DNA from: Arcicella sp034931005
Lineage (GTDB): Bacteria > Bacteroidota > Bacteroidia > Cytophagales > Spirosomataceae
Length of the DNA: 64,000 nt
Assembly (NCBI RefSeq): GCF_034931005.1
Contig: NZ_JAYGIN010000015.1
Span: 62,001 to 126,000, forward strand
Direction: 5' to 3'
Position 1 is the first letter of the stretch; every line of letters starts with the position of its first letter. The translations under genes and the position numbers were made by a program. Positions 45,439 to 53,817 of this stretch are shown here, piece after piece. The notes beneath the pieces are model-generated. The model made no database searches, had not been told where the DNA came from, and saw nothing but the letters and a program-made list of their open reading frames with translations.

Positions 45439-47880
45439 ATGAATCAATTACAATTCTGGGCGAACTGGCAAAAGCCTACCCGTATTCTTTATCTTTTCTC
45501 GTTATCTATCCTTGTTATATCGCTGTTAATTTTTGGAATAGCCTATTTCAAAGGCTTAGAAAATGTTATCCATTGGGACGTACTAAGTGAATTAAATGAT
45601 TTGCCCGTTGTGCTTGACCAATTTAAAGTTTCGCCCGACGAAACGCTTACTATTCCTGCCAAAGCAATCACCGTTACAGAGCAATTTGTGGCTTCATCAA
45701 TGGCAATTAATATCGTTGGGAATTATATTTTCTTGGGACTTTTCGTTTTGGGCTTTTTATTAATTCTCTCGGCATTATCAGCCGTAAATAGGTTTTGGTA
45801 TTTGATATTTATGGGTTCAGTTATTTTGTTAATTGTTACCTTCAATTTTGGATTAATTTTCAACCTTGCCAACAATTATCTCAACGTCGGACTCATCGTT
45901 TTATACGTTGGAACAAGCTATTTTTTCCACGCTTTTCGCCCTGATATTGATATTCTAAAACGCTTCGGAACGTTTCTTTTCATCACTATTTTACTGGGAA
46001 TTGGTATCTATAAATTTTCATCCGTAAATCACCCCTTTTTACTACTTTCAAGCTACCGAACTGCGGGTGCAATGCTTTTGAGTGTAGGGTTTATTTTCTT
46101 AATTTCTTATGAAATCATCAATGGTTTTTTATTCATTACAACCTCAACAAAAAGCACACAATCACTAAATAACTTCCTAATAATTAGCACGATATATTTA
46201 GCAAATGTATTATTAACATTCCTAAACAACAACAAGATTATCGACTGGAATATGATTTATTTGAGTCCGTTTTTGTTGTTAATTATCTCTACCATTTTAG
46301 GAATTTGGGGTTTTAGAAACCGTAGAAACTTGAGTGCTTCCATCACGGATTTTGAAGAATCTGGAGCATTTATTTACGCAGGTTTAGCCATCATTACATT
46401 TGCCACTTGCGGGCTTTCATTTGCTACTGCCAACGACCCAATGACTGAAGCTTTAGAAGATGCCATCACCTACTCACATTTAGCTATGGGAATTATGTTT
46501 TTGGGCTATGTTCTCGTGAATTTTTCAGGACTTTTCAAGCAAAGTTTAGAGGTTTACAAAGTTGTTTTCAAACCATTAAAATTCCCTGTTTGGATGTTCC
46601 AAATTTTAGCGGTTATCGTAATTTCATCATTGTTAGTTCTGAAAGATTTTTTCCCTGTAAAACAAGCTTCAGCTGCATTTTATAACTGTCTTGGCGATTA
46701 TTACACCACCGAAAAAGACTACAAATTTGCCGAAGTTGAATACAAATTAGCCTTAGCTTACGAACATCGCAACCATAAAACCAATTACGCTTTAGCATCG
46801 CTTTCACTCACTCAGGGCGACAACGAAACGGCGGGTGTTTATTTCCGTCAGGCTTTAGCGAAAAATCCTTCTGCGTACTCCTATGAAGCACTAAGCCGTT
46901 CATTATTCGATGCAAAAAGTTTTTTTGATGCCATTTTTACCTTGAAAGAAGGCTTGCAGAAATTTCCAAAATCGGGTGAATTACAGAATAATTTGGCGTA
47001 TCTATACAACAAATCTAACTTGTCAGATTCTACCGTAATATATTACGAAATGGCGGTAAAAAATGCCAAAAAATCAGAAGTGCCAGCCAGCAATTTATTG
47101 GCATTTTGGGCAACCAATGGGAAAAGTAGTCTTGCAAAAGATATACTGAGTAAAACCGAAAATATTGCGTACAATTCGTTTCAAGGCAATAAATTAGCCT
47201 TAAAATTAGTTGCACAATCTACTGAAAATACGGAAACAGAAGTGCCTCCACTAAGCAAAGGAAATGTGGCAGATTTTGCGTGGACTTATAATTTTGCTTT
47301 GGCTCAAAAATCACAAGGTGATACGCTTTCACTTCGTACACTTGCCGAAGAAGAAGGTAATGAAGAATACGCAGAAGACCTTTCTTTTGCCAATATGATT
47401 CAAGATTATTATAAAGGCGATAAGTTATTTGCATTTCAGAATTTGCAAATGTGGTCTAACTCCGACTCTACTGATAAAAAAGGAAAATATTTTGGCGTTC
47501 TTTTGAATACATTTTTGAAAAAAGAATCTCTTTCAAACAAAAAAACGCCTGATTTTAAGTCGATTAAAGAAGCAGAACAAGTTTTAAAGCAGTTCCCATT
47601 GAATGAAAAAGTTGTTGAAAAAGCGGTCAATATTTATAACCAAAATAAACAACCTGAAAAAGCCTACGACGTAGTAATGCGAGCAATTTCTTGGCGAAAA
47701 GATTCTCCCAAACTTTATGAAATCTATATCACGCAAGCCCAAAATATTGGTATGAAAGAATACGCCAATGACGGTTTAGCCATACTCCAAAAACTATCCC
47801 CAACCGATTATCAGCGTTTTCTGCCAACCTATCAAGCCAAACAACAATCCATCGAAAAGGCAAGTGCTGGCTTTCAGTAA
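45439..47880 (+). CDS. Large membrane protein with C-terminal TPR repeats
   Basis: 813 residues. The first ~400 contain about nine membrane segments (YLFSLSILVISLLIFGIAYF through ILAVIVISSLLVLKDFF), with a loop after the first (residues ~40-95). Residues ~420-810 are soluble TPR-like helices: ASAAFYNCLGDYYTTEKDYKFAEVEYKLAL, ETAGVYFRQALAKNPSAYSYEAL and later copies. The arrangement suggests an envelope scaffold. I know no named family. Own promoter; the next gene is 36 bp away. Confidence 0.75.
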   Translation: MNQLQFWANWQKPTRILYLFSLSILVISLLIFGIAYFKGLENVIHWDVLSELNDLPVVLDQFKVSPDETLTIPAKAITVTEQFVASSMAINIVGNYIFLGLFVLGFLLILSALSAVNRFWYLIFMGSVILLIVTFNFGLIFNLANNYLNVGLIVLYVGTSYFFHAFRPDIDILKRFGTFLFITILLGIGIYKFSSVNHPFLLLSSYRTAGAMLLSVGFIFLISYEIINGFLFITTSTKSTQSLNNFLIISTIYLANVLLTFLNNNKIIDWNMIYLSPFLLLIISTILGIWGFRNRRNLSASITDFEESGAFIYAGLAIITFATCGLSFATANDPMTEALEDAITYSHLAMGIMFLGYVLVNFSGLFKQSLEVYKVVFKPLKFPVWMFQILAVIVISSLLVLKDFFPVKQASAAFYNCLGDYYTTEKDYKFAEVEYKLALAYEHRNHKTNYALASLSLTQGDNETAGVYFRQALAKNPSAYSYEALSRSLFDAKSFFDAIFTLKEGLQKFPKSGELQNNLAYLYNKSNLSDSTVIYYEMAVKNAKKSEVPASNLLAFWATNGKSSLAKDILSKTENIAYNSFQGNKLALKLVAQSTENTETEVPPLSKGNVADFAWTYNFALAQKSQGDTLSLRTLAEEEGNEEYAEDLSFANMIQDYYKGDKLFAFQNLQMWSNSDSTDKKGKYFGVLLNTFLKKESLSNKKTPDFKSIKEAEQVLKQFPLNEKVVEKAVNIYNQNKQPEKAYDVVMRAISWRKDSPKLYEIYITQAQNIGMKEYANDGLAILQKLSPTDYQRFLPTYQAKQQSIEKASAGFQ

Positions 47881-47916
47881 ATTGTTAAGTTTGTTTTGTA
47901 GAAAACATTTACAGCA

Positions 47917-48381
47917 ATGAATCAAACGCTTACCTTTTCGAAAGACTTTTGGAGTTCCGTTTATCAAATAAAAGACGGAACTAAAGTAGTCGTTAGAACC
48001 GAAAAAGATTCTTTTTGGTCTTATGATACCAATGTCAGGATTGGGGATGAAGATTTCTTTTTCGATGTCAAAGGAATATTTTCAGACTCTGTAGATATTT
48101 ACGATGCTCAAAGTCATCTTATTGGAAATGTCGATTTAAGCACATGGACAAGTAATGCAACGATTAATCTAAGAGACGGAAAAACATTTTACTTTAAAAA
48201 GACAGATTTCTTTTCAAGTGAATGGGAAGTTTTTGACGACCAAAATATTTTAATTCATTTCAAAAAAGATTGGTTCTCAAATGCAGGTAAAATAGATGTC
48301 TATAAAGAAGACGAAATTTGTTTAGCCATTGGTATATTTCTTATTTCATTGTATCAACAAAAACAAGCAGCAGCCGCCTAA
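47917..48381 (+). CDS. LURP-one/scramblase-like small protein
   Basis: 154 residues, beta-rich. Repeating strands of about 13 residues (VVVRTEKDSFWSYDTNVRIGDE, FFFDVKGIFSDSVDIYDAQ, TFYFKKTDFFSSEWEVFDDQ, LIHFKKDWFSNAGKIDVYKE) form a pattern like the tubby/LURP-one fold, ending in a hydrophobic segment LAIGIFLISLYQQ and an Ala tail. This is a weak structural resemblance. Follows the TPR protein on the same strand and precedes another small membrane protein. Confidence 0.6.
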   Translation: MNQTLTFSKDFWSSVYQIKDGTKVVVRTEKDSFWSYDTNVRIGDEDFFFDVKGIFSDSVDIYDAQSHLIGNVDLSTWTSNATINLRDGKTFYFKKTDFFSSEWEVFDDQNILIHFKKDWFSNAGKIDVYKEDEICLAIGIFLISLYQQKQAAAA

Positions 48382-48391
48382 ACACGCCAAC

Positions 48392-48664
48392 ATGGAAGTA
48401 AATCAAAACAAAAAACTACAGATGGTTTTAGTAGCTATTGCATTTATTGCTTTACTATCAAGATACATATTAAAATGGCAAGACTTTCAAATATCTGAAA
48501 AACAAGACAGTATAACAAGATTCATAGGCTTTGGCGGTCTCTCAATTGCCAATTACTTAAACTATCAAAGAATAAAAGATAATCCAAATGCAAAAATCAC
48601 TTTAGGGTTATCTATTTTGTTAGGTTTCATAGCTTTAGCAGCTATTTCAAAAATTTTCATTTGA
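48392..48664 (+). CDS. Small membrane protein
   Basis: 90 residues from the ATG at 48392; the longer frame to 48329 overlaps the previous gene and is unlikely. Hydrophobic segments KLQMVLVAIAFIALLSRYIL and ITLGLSILLGFIALAAISKIFI flank a polar middle (RFIGFGGLSIANYLNYQRIKDNPNAK). No family recognised. The bases before its ATG (CGCCAACATGGAAGTA) resemble those before the ABC gene ATG (CGCAAACATGGAAATC), a possible shared translation-start signal. Confidence 0.65.
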   Translation: MEVNQNKKLQMVLVAIAFIALLSRYILKWQDFQISEKQDSITRFIGFGGLSIANYLNYQRIKDNPNAKITLGLSILLGFIALAAISKIFI

Positions 48665-48742
48665 ATCTAAATATAGTTTTAGGCTCTAAACTTGAATCCC
48701 AAATGAGTTTCCAAACTCAAAATGCTCAATAAATACGCAAAC

Positions 48743-49474
48743 ATGGAAATCATCAAAACTACCAATATTTCAAGACGTTACGTCATGGGTGAAGAAATTA
48801 TTCAAGCTCTCAAAGACGTTTCTATTTCAGTAAATCGAGGCGAATACGTGGCTTTCATGGGTCCTTCGGGTTCGGGAAAGTCAACTTTAATGAACATTGT
48901 TGGTTGCTTAGACACGCCTACTTCTGGAAAATATATCCTTAATAATCAAGATGTTAGCCAAATGACCGAAAACGAATTGGCAACCGTTCGTAATAAAGAA
49001 ATTGGATTTGTATTCCAAACATTTAACCTCTTACCCCGTCAATCGTCACTTGAAAATGTTGCTTTGCCTTTGATTTACGCAGGTTACAACAAAGCCGACC
49101 GTATAGAAAAAGCGATGCTAACTCTCAAAGGCGTTGGACTTGAAAATCGAGCTCATCACAAACCAAACGAACTTTCGGGTGGACAACGCCAGCGTGTTGC
49201 CATTGCTCGTGCTTTGGTAAACGACCCTTCAATTCTTTTGGCGGATGAACCCACTGGAAACTTGGACACCAAGACTTCCTACGAAATCATGGATTTATTT
49301 GACCAACTATACTCAAAAGGCAACACCATCGTAATGGTTACGCACGAAGACGACATCGCCCAATACGCTCACCGCATCGTTCGCCTACGTGATGGCTTAG
49401 TAGAAACAGATAAAATCAACCCGAATGTGAAGCAAGCTAAGGAATTGATGATGAGTTTGAAGTCGCAGGATTAA
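48743..49474 (+). CDS. ABC transporter ATP-binding protein, MacB/LolD type
   Basis: 243 residues from the ATG at 48743; an ATG at 48722 adds seven residues. Walker A GPSGSGKST, the Q-loop FVFQTFNLLPRQSS, signature LSGGQRQRVAIARAL, Walker B ILLADEPTGNLDT and the switch His in MVTHEDD are complete. Closest to ATPases of MacB/FtsX-like permeases (LolD, SalX). No permease gene is in this window, so the partner is elsewhere or was lost. Confidence 0.92.
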   Translation: MEIIKTTNISRRYVMGEEIIQALKDVSISVNRGEYVAFMGPSGSGKSTLMNIVGCLDTPTSGKYILNNQDVSQMTENELATVRNKEIGFVFQTFNLLPRQSSLENVALPLIYAGYNKADRIEKAMLTLKGVGLENRAHHKPNELSGGQRQRVAIARALVNDPSILLADEPTGNLDTKTSYEIMDLFDQLYSKGNTIVMVTHEDDIAQYAHRIVRLRDGLVETDKINPNVKQAKELMMSLKSQD

Positions 49475-49510
49475 GGGATTGATTATGCCTAAGGAAACTA
49501 TTTCATATTA

Positions 49511-49633
49511 AATGATTACTCTTTCTATAATCCTAATTATATCAGGTGGTTATTTAAGTATAAAAATGGCAATAGTTACGGTTTAATGCTTGTCGGAGGT
49601 ATTTTATTGTTAATTCTTCGAGGTAGAAATTAA
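49511..49633 (+). pseudogene. Frameshifted small membrane protein remnant
   Basis: The ATG at 49511 begins MITLSIILIISGGYLSIK and then hits a stop. The neighbouring frame carries on with NGNSYGLMLVGGILLLILRGRN and ends at 49633. Joining them needs one inserted A in the A5 run at 49562-49566. Together they would be a 40-residue hydrophobic protein. It may be a decayed gene, a sequencing error or chance. Confidence 0.3.
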
Positions 49634-49671
49634 AACATTTTAAAAATAATTTATTTTTTTTCAATCAGGTA

Positions 49672-49702
49672 CTTGCATAACCAAAAATCTTTCGTACCTT
49701 TG
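49672..49702 (+). promoter_or_regulatory. Promoter of the initiator tRNA gene
   Basis: CTTG at 49672-49675, a 19-base spacer and TACCTTTG at 49695-49702, an almost exact Bacteroidota promoter. The tRNA begins 26 bases later. Confidence 0.75.
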
Positions 49703-49727
49703 CAGTCCAATCAAATGGAAACAACAC

Positions 49728-49800
<73 letters not shown>

Positions 49801-49809
49801 CAACGAACG

Positions 49810-49845
49810 AAGGTAAGTATCTAAATATCAGATACTTACCTTTTT
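49810..49845 (+). terminator. Element-borne terminator behind the tRNA
   Basis: AAGGTAAGTATCT (49810-49822) and its exact complement (49830-49842) followed by T's. It starts 10 bases after the tRNA and is inside the element, so it replaces the native terminator that the insertion displaced. Confidence 0.85.
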
Positions 49846-49852
49846 CATTTTC

Positions 49853-49882
49853 GGGGACGGGGACGGTTTGGGGGACGGTTTT
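49853..49882. repeat. G-rich repeat, left end of element
   Basis: GGGGACGGGGACGGTTTGGG and continuing GGACGGTTTT. The last 24 bases match 56607-56630 at 23 of 24 positions in the same orientation. Related words occur in the integrase gene at about 55583-55602 and 56186-56207. Could be integrase arm-binding sites or form G-quadruplexes. Confidence 0.8.
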
Positions 49883-50124
49883 AAAAATTTGCTCAAAAAA
49901 ACTAAAAAAATATTACATTTGCGGAGGTGAGCGGACACACTCCAATTACCACACAAGCACAGGTTAGAGGTAATGCTGATGACCACCCAAAAGGGACAAC
50001 TTCAAAAGGTTGTCCTTTGTGCTTTAAAATACTTTTACTAATTTCGTAATGAACAGCGATTAACGTCAACGTTCCCCCATCGGTTGTTATGGTTTCATTA
50101 TTGCCTAATCTGCCACAACAACAA
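49883..50124. other. Non-coding left flank of the element
   Basis: No gene-like frame. A weak terminator hairpin (AAGGGACAACTT / GGTTGTCCTTT) lies at 49989-50018; the rest is without recognisable features. Together with the next hairpins the gene-free stretch runs from the tRNA to 50255. Confidence 0.5.
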
Positions 50125-50157
50125 AACGCCCAAATCTATCAAGTAGGTTTGGGCGTT
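50125..50157. repeat. First copy of a duplicated hairpin
   Basis: AACGCCCAAATCTATC, short loop, GGTTTGGGCGTT: a strong stem. Repeated at 50219-50251 with one loop difference (AAGTAGG versus AAATAGG). Confidence 0.85.
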
Positions 50158-50218
50158 GGTGATTTTATAGGGTTACAATCATTTAAACAGTATTTAATCA
50201 CTACTTAATCAAAACAAG

Positions 50219-50251
50219 AACGCCCAAATCTATCAAATAGGTTTGGGCGTT
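50219..50251 (-). terminator. Second copy of the hairpin, after the 77-residue gene
   Basis: Same stem as 50125-50157. Five bases beyond the stop of the minus-strand gene at 50256, so it probably ends that transcript; the first copy may be a backup or a duplication remnant. Confidence 0.75.
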
Positions 50252-50255
50252 CTGT

Positions 50256-50489
50256 TTATAGTTTCTGTACTAATTTATCAATTTCATAACTCTGTTTTTG
50301 CTCAATTTCTGATAACGTACTCATAAAATCAGCTAAACAATAAATAGGCTCATTAGAGGGAATAGAATCCCTATTAGCAAAAACTAATGTCATTACATCG
50401 GCTAAACCTTTTTGTAATGTTTGATAGTCGCAAAACGGATTTAAAGCAGAAACCGTAATAACGAAACCGTCTTTTGTAAAATGTACCAT
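50256..50489 (-). CDS. Small protein of the element, unknown function
   Basis: 77 residues, MVHFTKDGFVITVSALNPFCDYQ...; no membrane segment, mildly acidic, ending in EIDKLVQKL. It has a clear stop followed by a hairpin. Its leader contains ACTCCTAAAATACAAAG (50491-50508 read on the minus strand), duplicated 131 bp upstream, before a microORF. No homologue recognised. Might be a regulator or an anti-host function of the element. Confidence 0.55.
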   Translation of the reverse strand: MVHFTKDGFVITVSALNPFCDYQTLQKGLADVMTLVFANRDSIPSNEPIYCLADFMSTLSEIEQKQSYEIDKLVQKL

Positions 50490-50517
50490 GACTTTGTATT
50501 TTAGGAGTTAAATAAAT

Positions 50518-50597
50518 AAAAAAGCCCTGTCTAAGCAGTCCTAACGCTACAAAGTAGGCGTTTACGGGGGTTTCCCCTACCGTCTGCATCACAGGGC
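50518..50597 (-). ncRNA. Candidate structured RNA of the element
   Basis: On the minus strand GCCCTGT closes with ACAGGGC and is followed by six U (50518-50523). Inside are a GCAG/CTGC stem, a hairpin ACGGNAGGGG...CCCCCGT with a two-base bulge and a hairpin AACGCC...AGCGTT. So a multibranched RNA ending like an intrinsic terminator, lying upstream of the 77-residue gene. A microORF (50531-50617) reads through it. Attenuator, small regulatory RNA or a terminator are all possible. Confidence 0.55.
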
Positions 50598-50617
50598 AAT
50601 ATTTTAATATTTTTCAT
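50531..50617 (-). CDS. MicroORF overlapping the structured RNA
   Basis: 28 codons: MKNIKILPCDADGRGNPRKR and a short tail ending before the TAG at 50531. It has the same 18-base leader sequence as the next gene (50622-50639 versus 50491-50508), placed five bases before its ATG. The product is arginine-rich. The repeated leader supports translation; the fact that it covers the folded RNA suggests a leader-peptide arrangement. Low confidence as a functional protein. Confidence 0.35.
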   Translation of the reverse strand: MKNIKILPCDADGRGNPRKRLLCSVRTA

Positions 50618-50767
50618 ATTCACTTTGTATTTTAGGAGTAACAAAGTTTAGATACTAAAATCAAAAATCCAAAGAGGAGGAGGAATTTATTTTGATAGGG
50701 TGCATAATTGGCGGTTATTGCGTTGGTGCGTGCTTATCGTTGGCGTGAAACCTGCCGTTTGGGCTTG

Positions 50768-50846
50768 CATTTTATGAATTGCGAATGATTGAGCCTTTAA
50801 AGCCAGTAGGCAACCCCAAACCCTATCATTCACAAATCATAAAACG
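50768..50846. repeat. Long imperfect inverted repeat
   Basis: 22-base arms (50768-50789 and 50825-50846; 19 of 22 pair) enclose a 35-base loop that contains GCCTTTAAAGCCAGTAGGC. It abuts the stop of the 73-residue gene at 50854. The region 50640-50853 has no gene. Terminator, or a double-strand origin or transfer origin of the element; nothing decides. Confidence 0.6.
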
Positions 50847-50853
50847 CCAAACT

Positions 50854-51075
50854 TCAAATATTTTTGTAATATCCATTACAATAAACAATATCCTCAATAG
50901 TTCGGGAAGCTAAGAAATATTTTTTAGCCAGTTTCTCAATAACAAATACCGATTTTCTACCCTCTTTTGTTGTCATAGAAGCGTAGTCTTCTCTAATACT
51001 TAAAACACGTTCAATAACATTTGGCTTTGGGAACGCTACTGACTTCTTTTTTACTTGATTTTCCATTTTGTGCAA
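50854..51075 (-). CDS. Small HTH-like protein of the element
   Basis: 73 residues (70 if the ATG at 51066 is used). Basic N-terminus NQVKKKSVAFPKPN, then RKSVFVIEKLAKKYFLASRTIEDIVY, whose I-x-x-L-A-x-x-x-x-x-S-x-x-T-I pattern fits a helix-turn-helix. Likely a DNA-binding regulator. Shares orientation with the neighbouring HTH gene 41 bp upstream. Confidence 0.6.
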   Translation of the reverse strand: MHKMENQVKKKSVAFPKPNVIERVLSIREDYASMTTKEGRKSVFVIEKLAKKYFLASRTIEDIVYCNGYYKNI

Positions 51076-51116
51076 AGGATTGGTTAAAAGTTAATACAAA
51101 TCTTTAAAAATTGGCA

Positions 51117-51404
51117 TCATTTAGCCCTCTCACGCTTCAAATAGTTATAAACAGTAGCTTTACATATCCCGAACTCTTTTGCGACCTCTGAATAAGATTT
51201 ACCACTATCCACTAACGCCACCACTTTTTCCTTTAATGTTCGGTTATCGGTCGGCTTTTTCCATTGCCCATCTGAAATATACTTTTCAATAGTTCTATGC
51301 GAGCAATCCAACAGTTTACTAATTTCTTTTGCGTTCAGTCCCATTGTAAAATATCTCAATGCTGATTGATACTTGTTTTGATTTCTAAATTTTGTCTTTT
51401 CCAT
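51117..51404 (-). CDS. Double helix-turn-helix protein
   Basis: 95 residues with two HTH units: FTMGLNAKEISKLLDCSHRTIEKYIS (~18-43) and LVDSGKSYSEVAKEFGICKATVYNYLKRE (~63-92). The pattern is that of HTH_23/resolvase-type DNA-binding domains, also seen in phage small terminase subunits, but no terminase large subunit is present. Probably a repressor or partner of replication of the element. Confidence 0.7.
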   Translation of the reverse strand: MEKTKFRNQNKYQSALRYFTMGLNAKEISKLLDCSHRTIEKYISDGQWKKPTDNRTLKEKVVALVDSGKSYSEVAKEFGICKATVYNYLKRERAK

Positions 51405-51828
51405 GCGTAAATGTGGAATGTATTAAAGTGAAATTGAAGTGAATTTAAAATTTTTGAAAAATTGGGCATCGTAGCACCAAAGCGAACAACAACGTATTTT
51501 TATAGGTTATTTTAAGACACTAAACACCTATACCCCTACTTTCATATTTTGGCTAATTTGAGCCGTTTGTTAGAAAATTGAACATTAAAACTGCCTAAAA
51601 AGGGCTTAAAACCCATAAAATACAACTCAAAGCATGGACTAAATAACACCCTTACCGTCTTTTTAGTAGTTTGATGAACGATTATTTAATAAACATTTTT
51701 TTGCTTTAATTTTTGTTTAATTATTTGATATTCAGTTAAATATCTTTAAAAATCAAAGTAAAATGAACGATTTTAATACAGTTTTCACTAAAAAAACTAA
51801 ACCAATCGTTAAAATCAATGTATATACA
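51405..51828. other. 424-bp AT-rich gene-free stretch downstream of the initiator gene
   Basis: No gene of usual length. Very AT-rich around 51680-51760, with ATGAACGATT repeated at about 51673 and 51763. A 32-codon plus-strand frame (51763-51861) overlaps the rep gene end and is not supported. The composition and place next to a rep gene make it a candidate replication origin, unproved. Confidence 0.4.
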
Positions 51829-53295
51829 TTAATTAGCTTCGTTACTATTTTCCCGTGTTAAACTACTTGCATAATTCCGAGCATTTACACCCGTTAAAAT
51901 TTCGGGGTGTGGTTCGTTGGCATTTCCGTAAAGCGTTGGGGCTTCGTGCAAAATCTCAATTGATACAATAGTATTGAGCCAACCACGATTTATTGTAACC
52001 TCCGAACTATGCAACGTGTCTGTAAAATTTGGGCGGTCGGGATTATCTAAATCTTTGTAAGTTATCCGCAACCAATTATCATTATTTTTTGCTCTCATTA
52101 TTTGGGCTTTAAAAGTTCTACGTTTGTTACTGTCTTTGTTCCTGCATCGTTTTGCGAACGGATTATTTTTTATTGAACAAAACAAAGATTCTTTCCTATT
52201 CATGGAAATATCTTTTCCACAGGTTTTACAGGTTCTAATCTGATTATTGAAAACCTCATTTTCCGATTCATTCCCCGTATTCTGTTTTTCATGCCTACTT
52301 GTAACGTTTTCGATACTGAACGAACTGTCGAAAACGTTACCTTTTTCGTGTGCTTCACTTGCTTTTAAAGTTGTCGAAAACGTTACACTTTTTCCTGCTT
52401 CATTCGGCACTAAAAACAGCTTTTTCCACTCGTTTTCAACCCTGTTTTTCAACTCATTTTTATAATCAATAGTATTGCATTTTTTCAATATTCTATCAAT
52501 ACGTAACCGTTGGTCATGCCGTTGTTTTCGTGTTAATTCTTTCCAAAATAAAGGCTTACCCATTGCATGAAAATTGATTTTTTCATGGTTTGTTAGTTGC
52601 TCAATTTCTAAATCCGTAGGTATAAAAATTGTATTCTCTAACGCACCTAACAGTAAATCAAGCAAGAAATTAACCTTGTTTTCGTCCATCAAATCAGATA
52701 ATAATTTGATACCAAATTTTCCTAAATGGCTCATATCCGTAACCCTGTATTCAATCCTTAAAATATTCTTTTGGGGTTGCTTGTCTGTATATCCCTTATC
52801 ATAAATCTTGATACTGTACTCACTCCTAACGCAAACAACACCTTTACGCCTATTTGACTGTATGGCTTCGTATGGCTTATTTCCGTGTACCACTACCGAT
52901 TTTATAACCCGTTGGGGACTGAATGGCAAGTAAAGATTTACACCAAACTCTAAACCATGCAATACGCTATCAGTTGGGTTAATATCAAACATTTCTGATA
53001 ACTCATTGATTATACGTACACAGTCATTATGTGTAAATCTATTATGATTATGTTCGCCACCATTAAAGTATTTATGAAGTGAACCGCTTACTATTTTAAC
53101 ATACTCGCCTGTAATTTTAGTGGAGGGTATTAGCTTAAAAATCAAGCCTTTATACTCTGCATTACCTCTGCTTAATATTTCGCCCGTGTCTTCACTTACC
53201 AGTATTTTATCGAAGCCTTTTTCCCTCAAAATAGCGTTTTCAAGCCACTTTGAGAACAAAAGATTATATACTGAAAGATTTACAAAATCTATCAT
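51829..53295 (-). CDS. Probable rolling-circle replication initiator (phage/plasmid II/X type)
   Basis: 488 residues. MIDFVNLSVYNLLF and the segment IVSGSLHKYFNGGEHNHNRFTHND, then LHGLEFGVNLYLP and SIKIYDKGYTDKQ ... LRIEYRVTDMSHL, resemble the N-terminal two thirds of gpII/X-like Rep proteins of filamentous phages and small plasmids. The C-terminal third has a zinc-ribbon-like TCKTCGKDI...LFCSIKN...RCRN and basic KDSNKRR. If so it nicks one strand at an origin. Assigned from remembered motif pattern, not a search. Alternative: a phage-like DNA-binding protein of unknown role. Confidence 0.55.
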   Translation of the reverse strand: MIDFVNLSVYNLLFSKWLENAILREKGFDKILVSEDTGEILSRGNAEYKGLIFKLIPSTKITGEYVKIVSGSLHKYFNGGEHNHNRFTHNDCVRIINELSEMFDINPTDSVLHGLEFGVNLYLPFSPQRVIKSVVVHGNKPYEAIQSNRRKGVVCVRSEYSIKIYDKGYTDKQPQKNILRIEYRVTDMSHLGKFGIKLLSDLMDENKVNFLLDLLLGALENTIFIPTDLEIEQLTNHEKINFHAMGKPLFWKELTRKQRHDQRLRIDRILKKCNTIDYKNELKNRVENEWKKLFLVPNEAGKSVTFSTTLKASEAHEKGNVFDSSFSIENVTSRHEKQNTGNESENEVFNNQIRTCKTCGKDISMNRKESLFCSIKNNPFAKRCRNKDSNKRRTFKAQIMRAKNNDNWLRITYKDLDNPDRPNFTDTLHSSEVTINRGWLNTIVSIEILHEAPTLYGNANEPHPEILTGVNARNYASSLTRENSNEAN

Positions 53296-53391
53296 TGCGT
53301 GATTATTTACGGGAAAATTTGGGAATTAAAAATAAATTAAGATTTTAGATACAGCAGGGTTACTAACCGCTCTTTATATTTGGGCAAATTG

Positions 53392-53817
53392 TCATACTTC
53401 AAGCCCTTCTTTTAGTTCAATAATAAACCCAAATACTCTTTCCACTTCCTTCTCAATAGACAACAAGGGCAAATCTAAACCAACATTTAAAGGCATAAAA
53501 TCAGTACAAAGTATTATTTCTAAATCATTAGCAACGTTTGCCACCGCAAGCATCATAGAAAGATATTCAAACGTTTTAGGGTGTGTCTCATTACAGCATA
53601 CCAATAAAGGAAAATCCCTCAAACTATTGTAAATAGTTAAAAGATATTCAACCGCTAACGCACTACGTTTAACCATCTTATCACCCTTAACTAATGCCAA
53701 TTCACCAGCAAAAGCATTAAAAGTCGCAAATGTATCTAATACATTTTTAAGTGAATTTTCCTGTTTACAAAGAGTATCATAAAGGTCTGTACGCTTAAAA
53801 TTATTATAACTTCTCAT
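53392..53817 (-). CDS. Element protein of unknown function
   Basis: 141 residues, mostly helical with a hydrophobic middle (EYLLTIYNSLRDFPLLVCC; LSMMLAVANVANDLEIILC). No family recognised. Its ATG overlaps the HTH gene stop by four bases (53814-53817), so co-translated with it; the rep gene follows 96 bp on. Confidence 0.6.
   Translation of the reverse strand: MRSYNNFKRTDLYDTLCKQENSLKNVLDTFATFNAFAGELALVKGDKMVKRSALAVEYLLTIYNSLRDFPLLVCCNETHPKTFEYLSMMLAVANVANDLEIILCTDFMPLNVGLDLPLLSIEKEVERVFGFIIELKEGLEV

Noticed and set aside
51117..51404. Reading the double-HTH protein as a phage small terminase subunit
   Set aside because: No large subunit, portal or capsid gene is present; HTH similarity alone is not enough.
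51763..51861. 32-codon plus-strand frame at the rep gene end
   Set aside because: Overlaps the rep gene and has no promoter-like or ribosome-site support.
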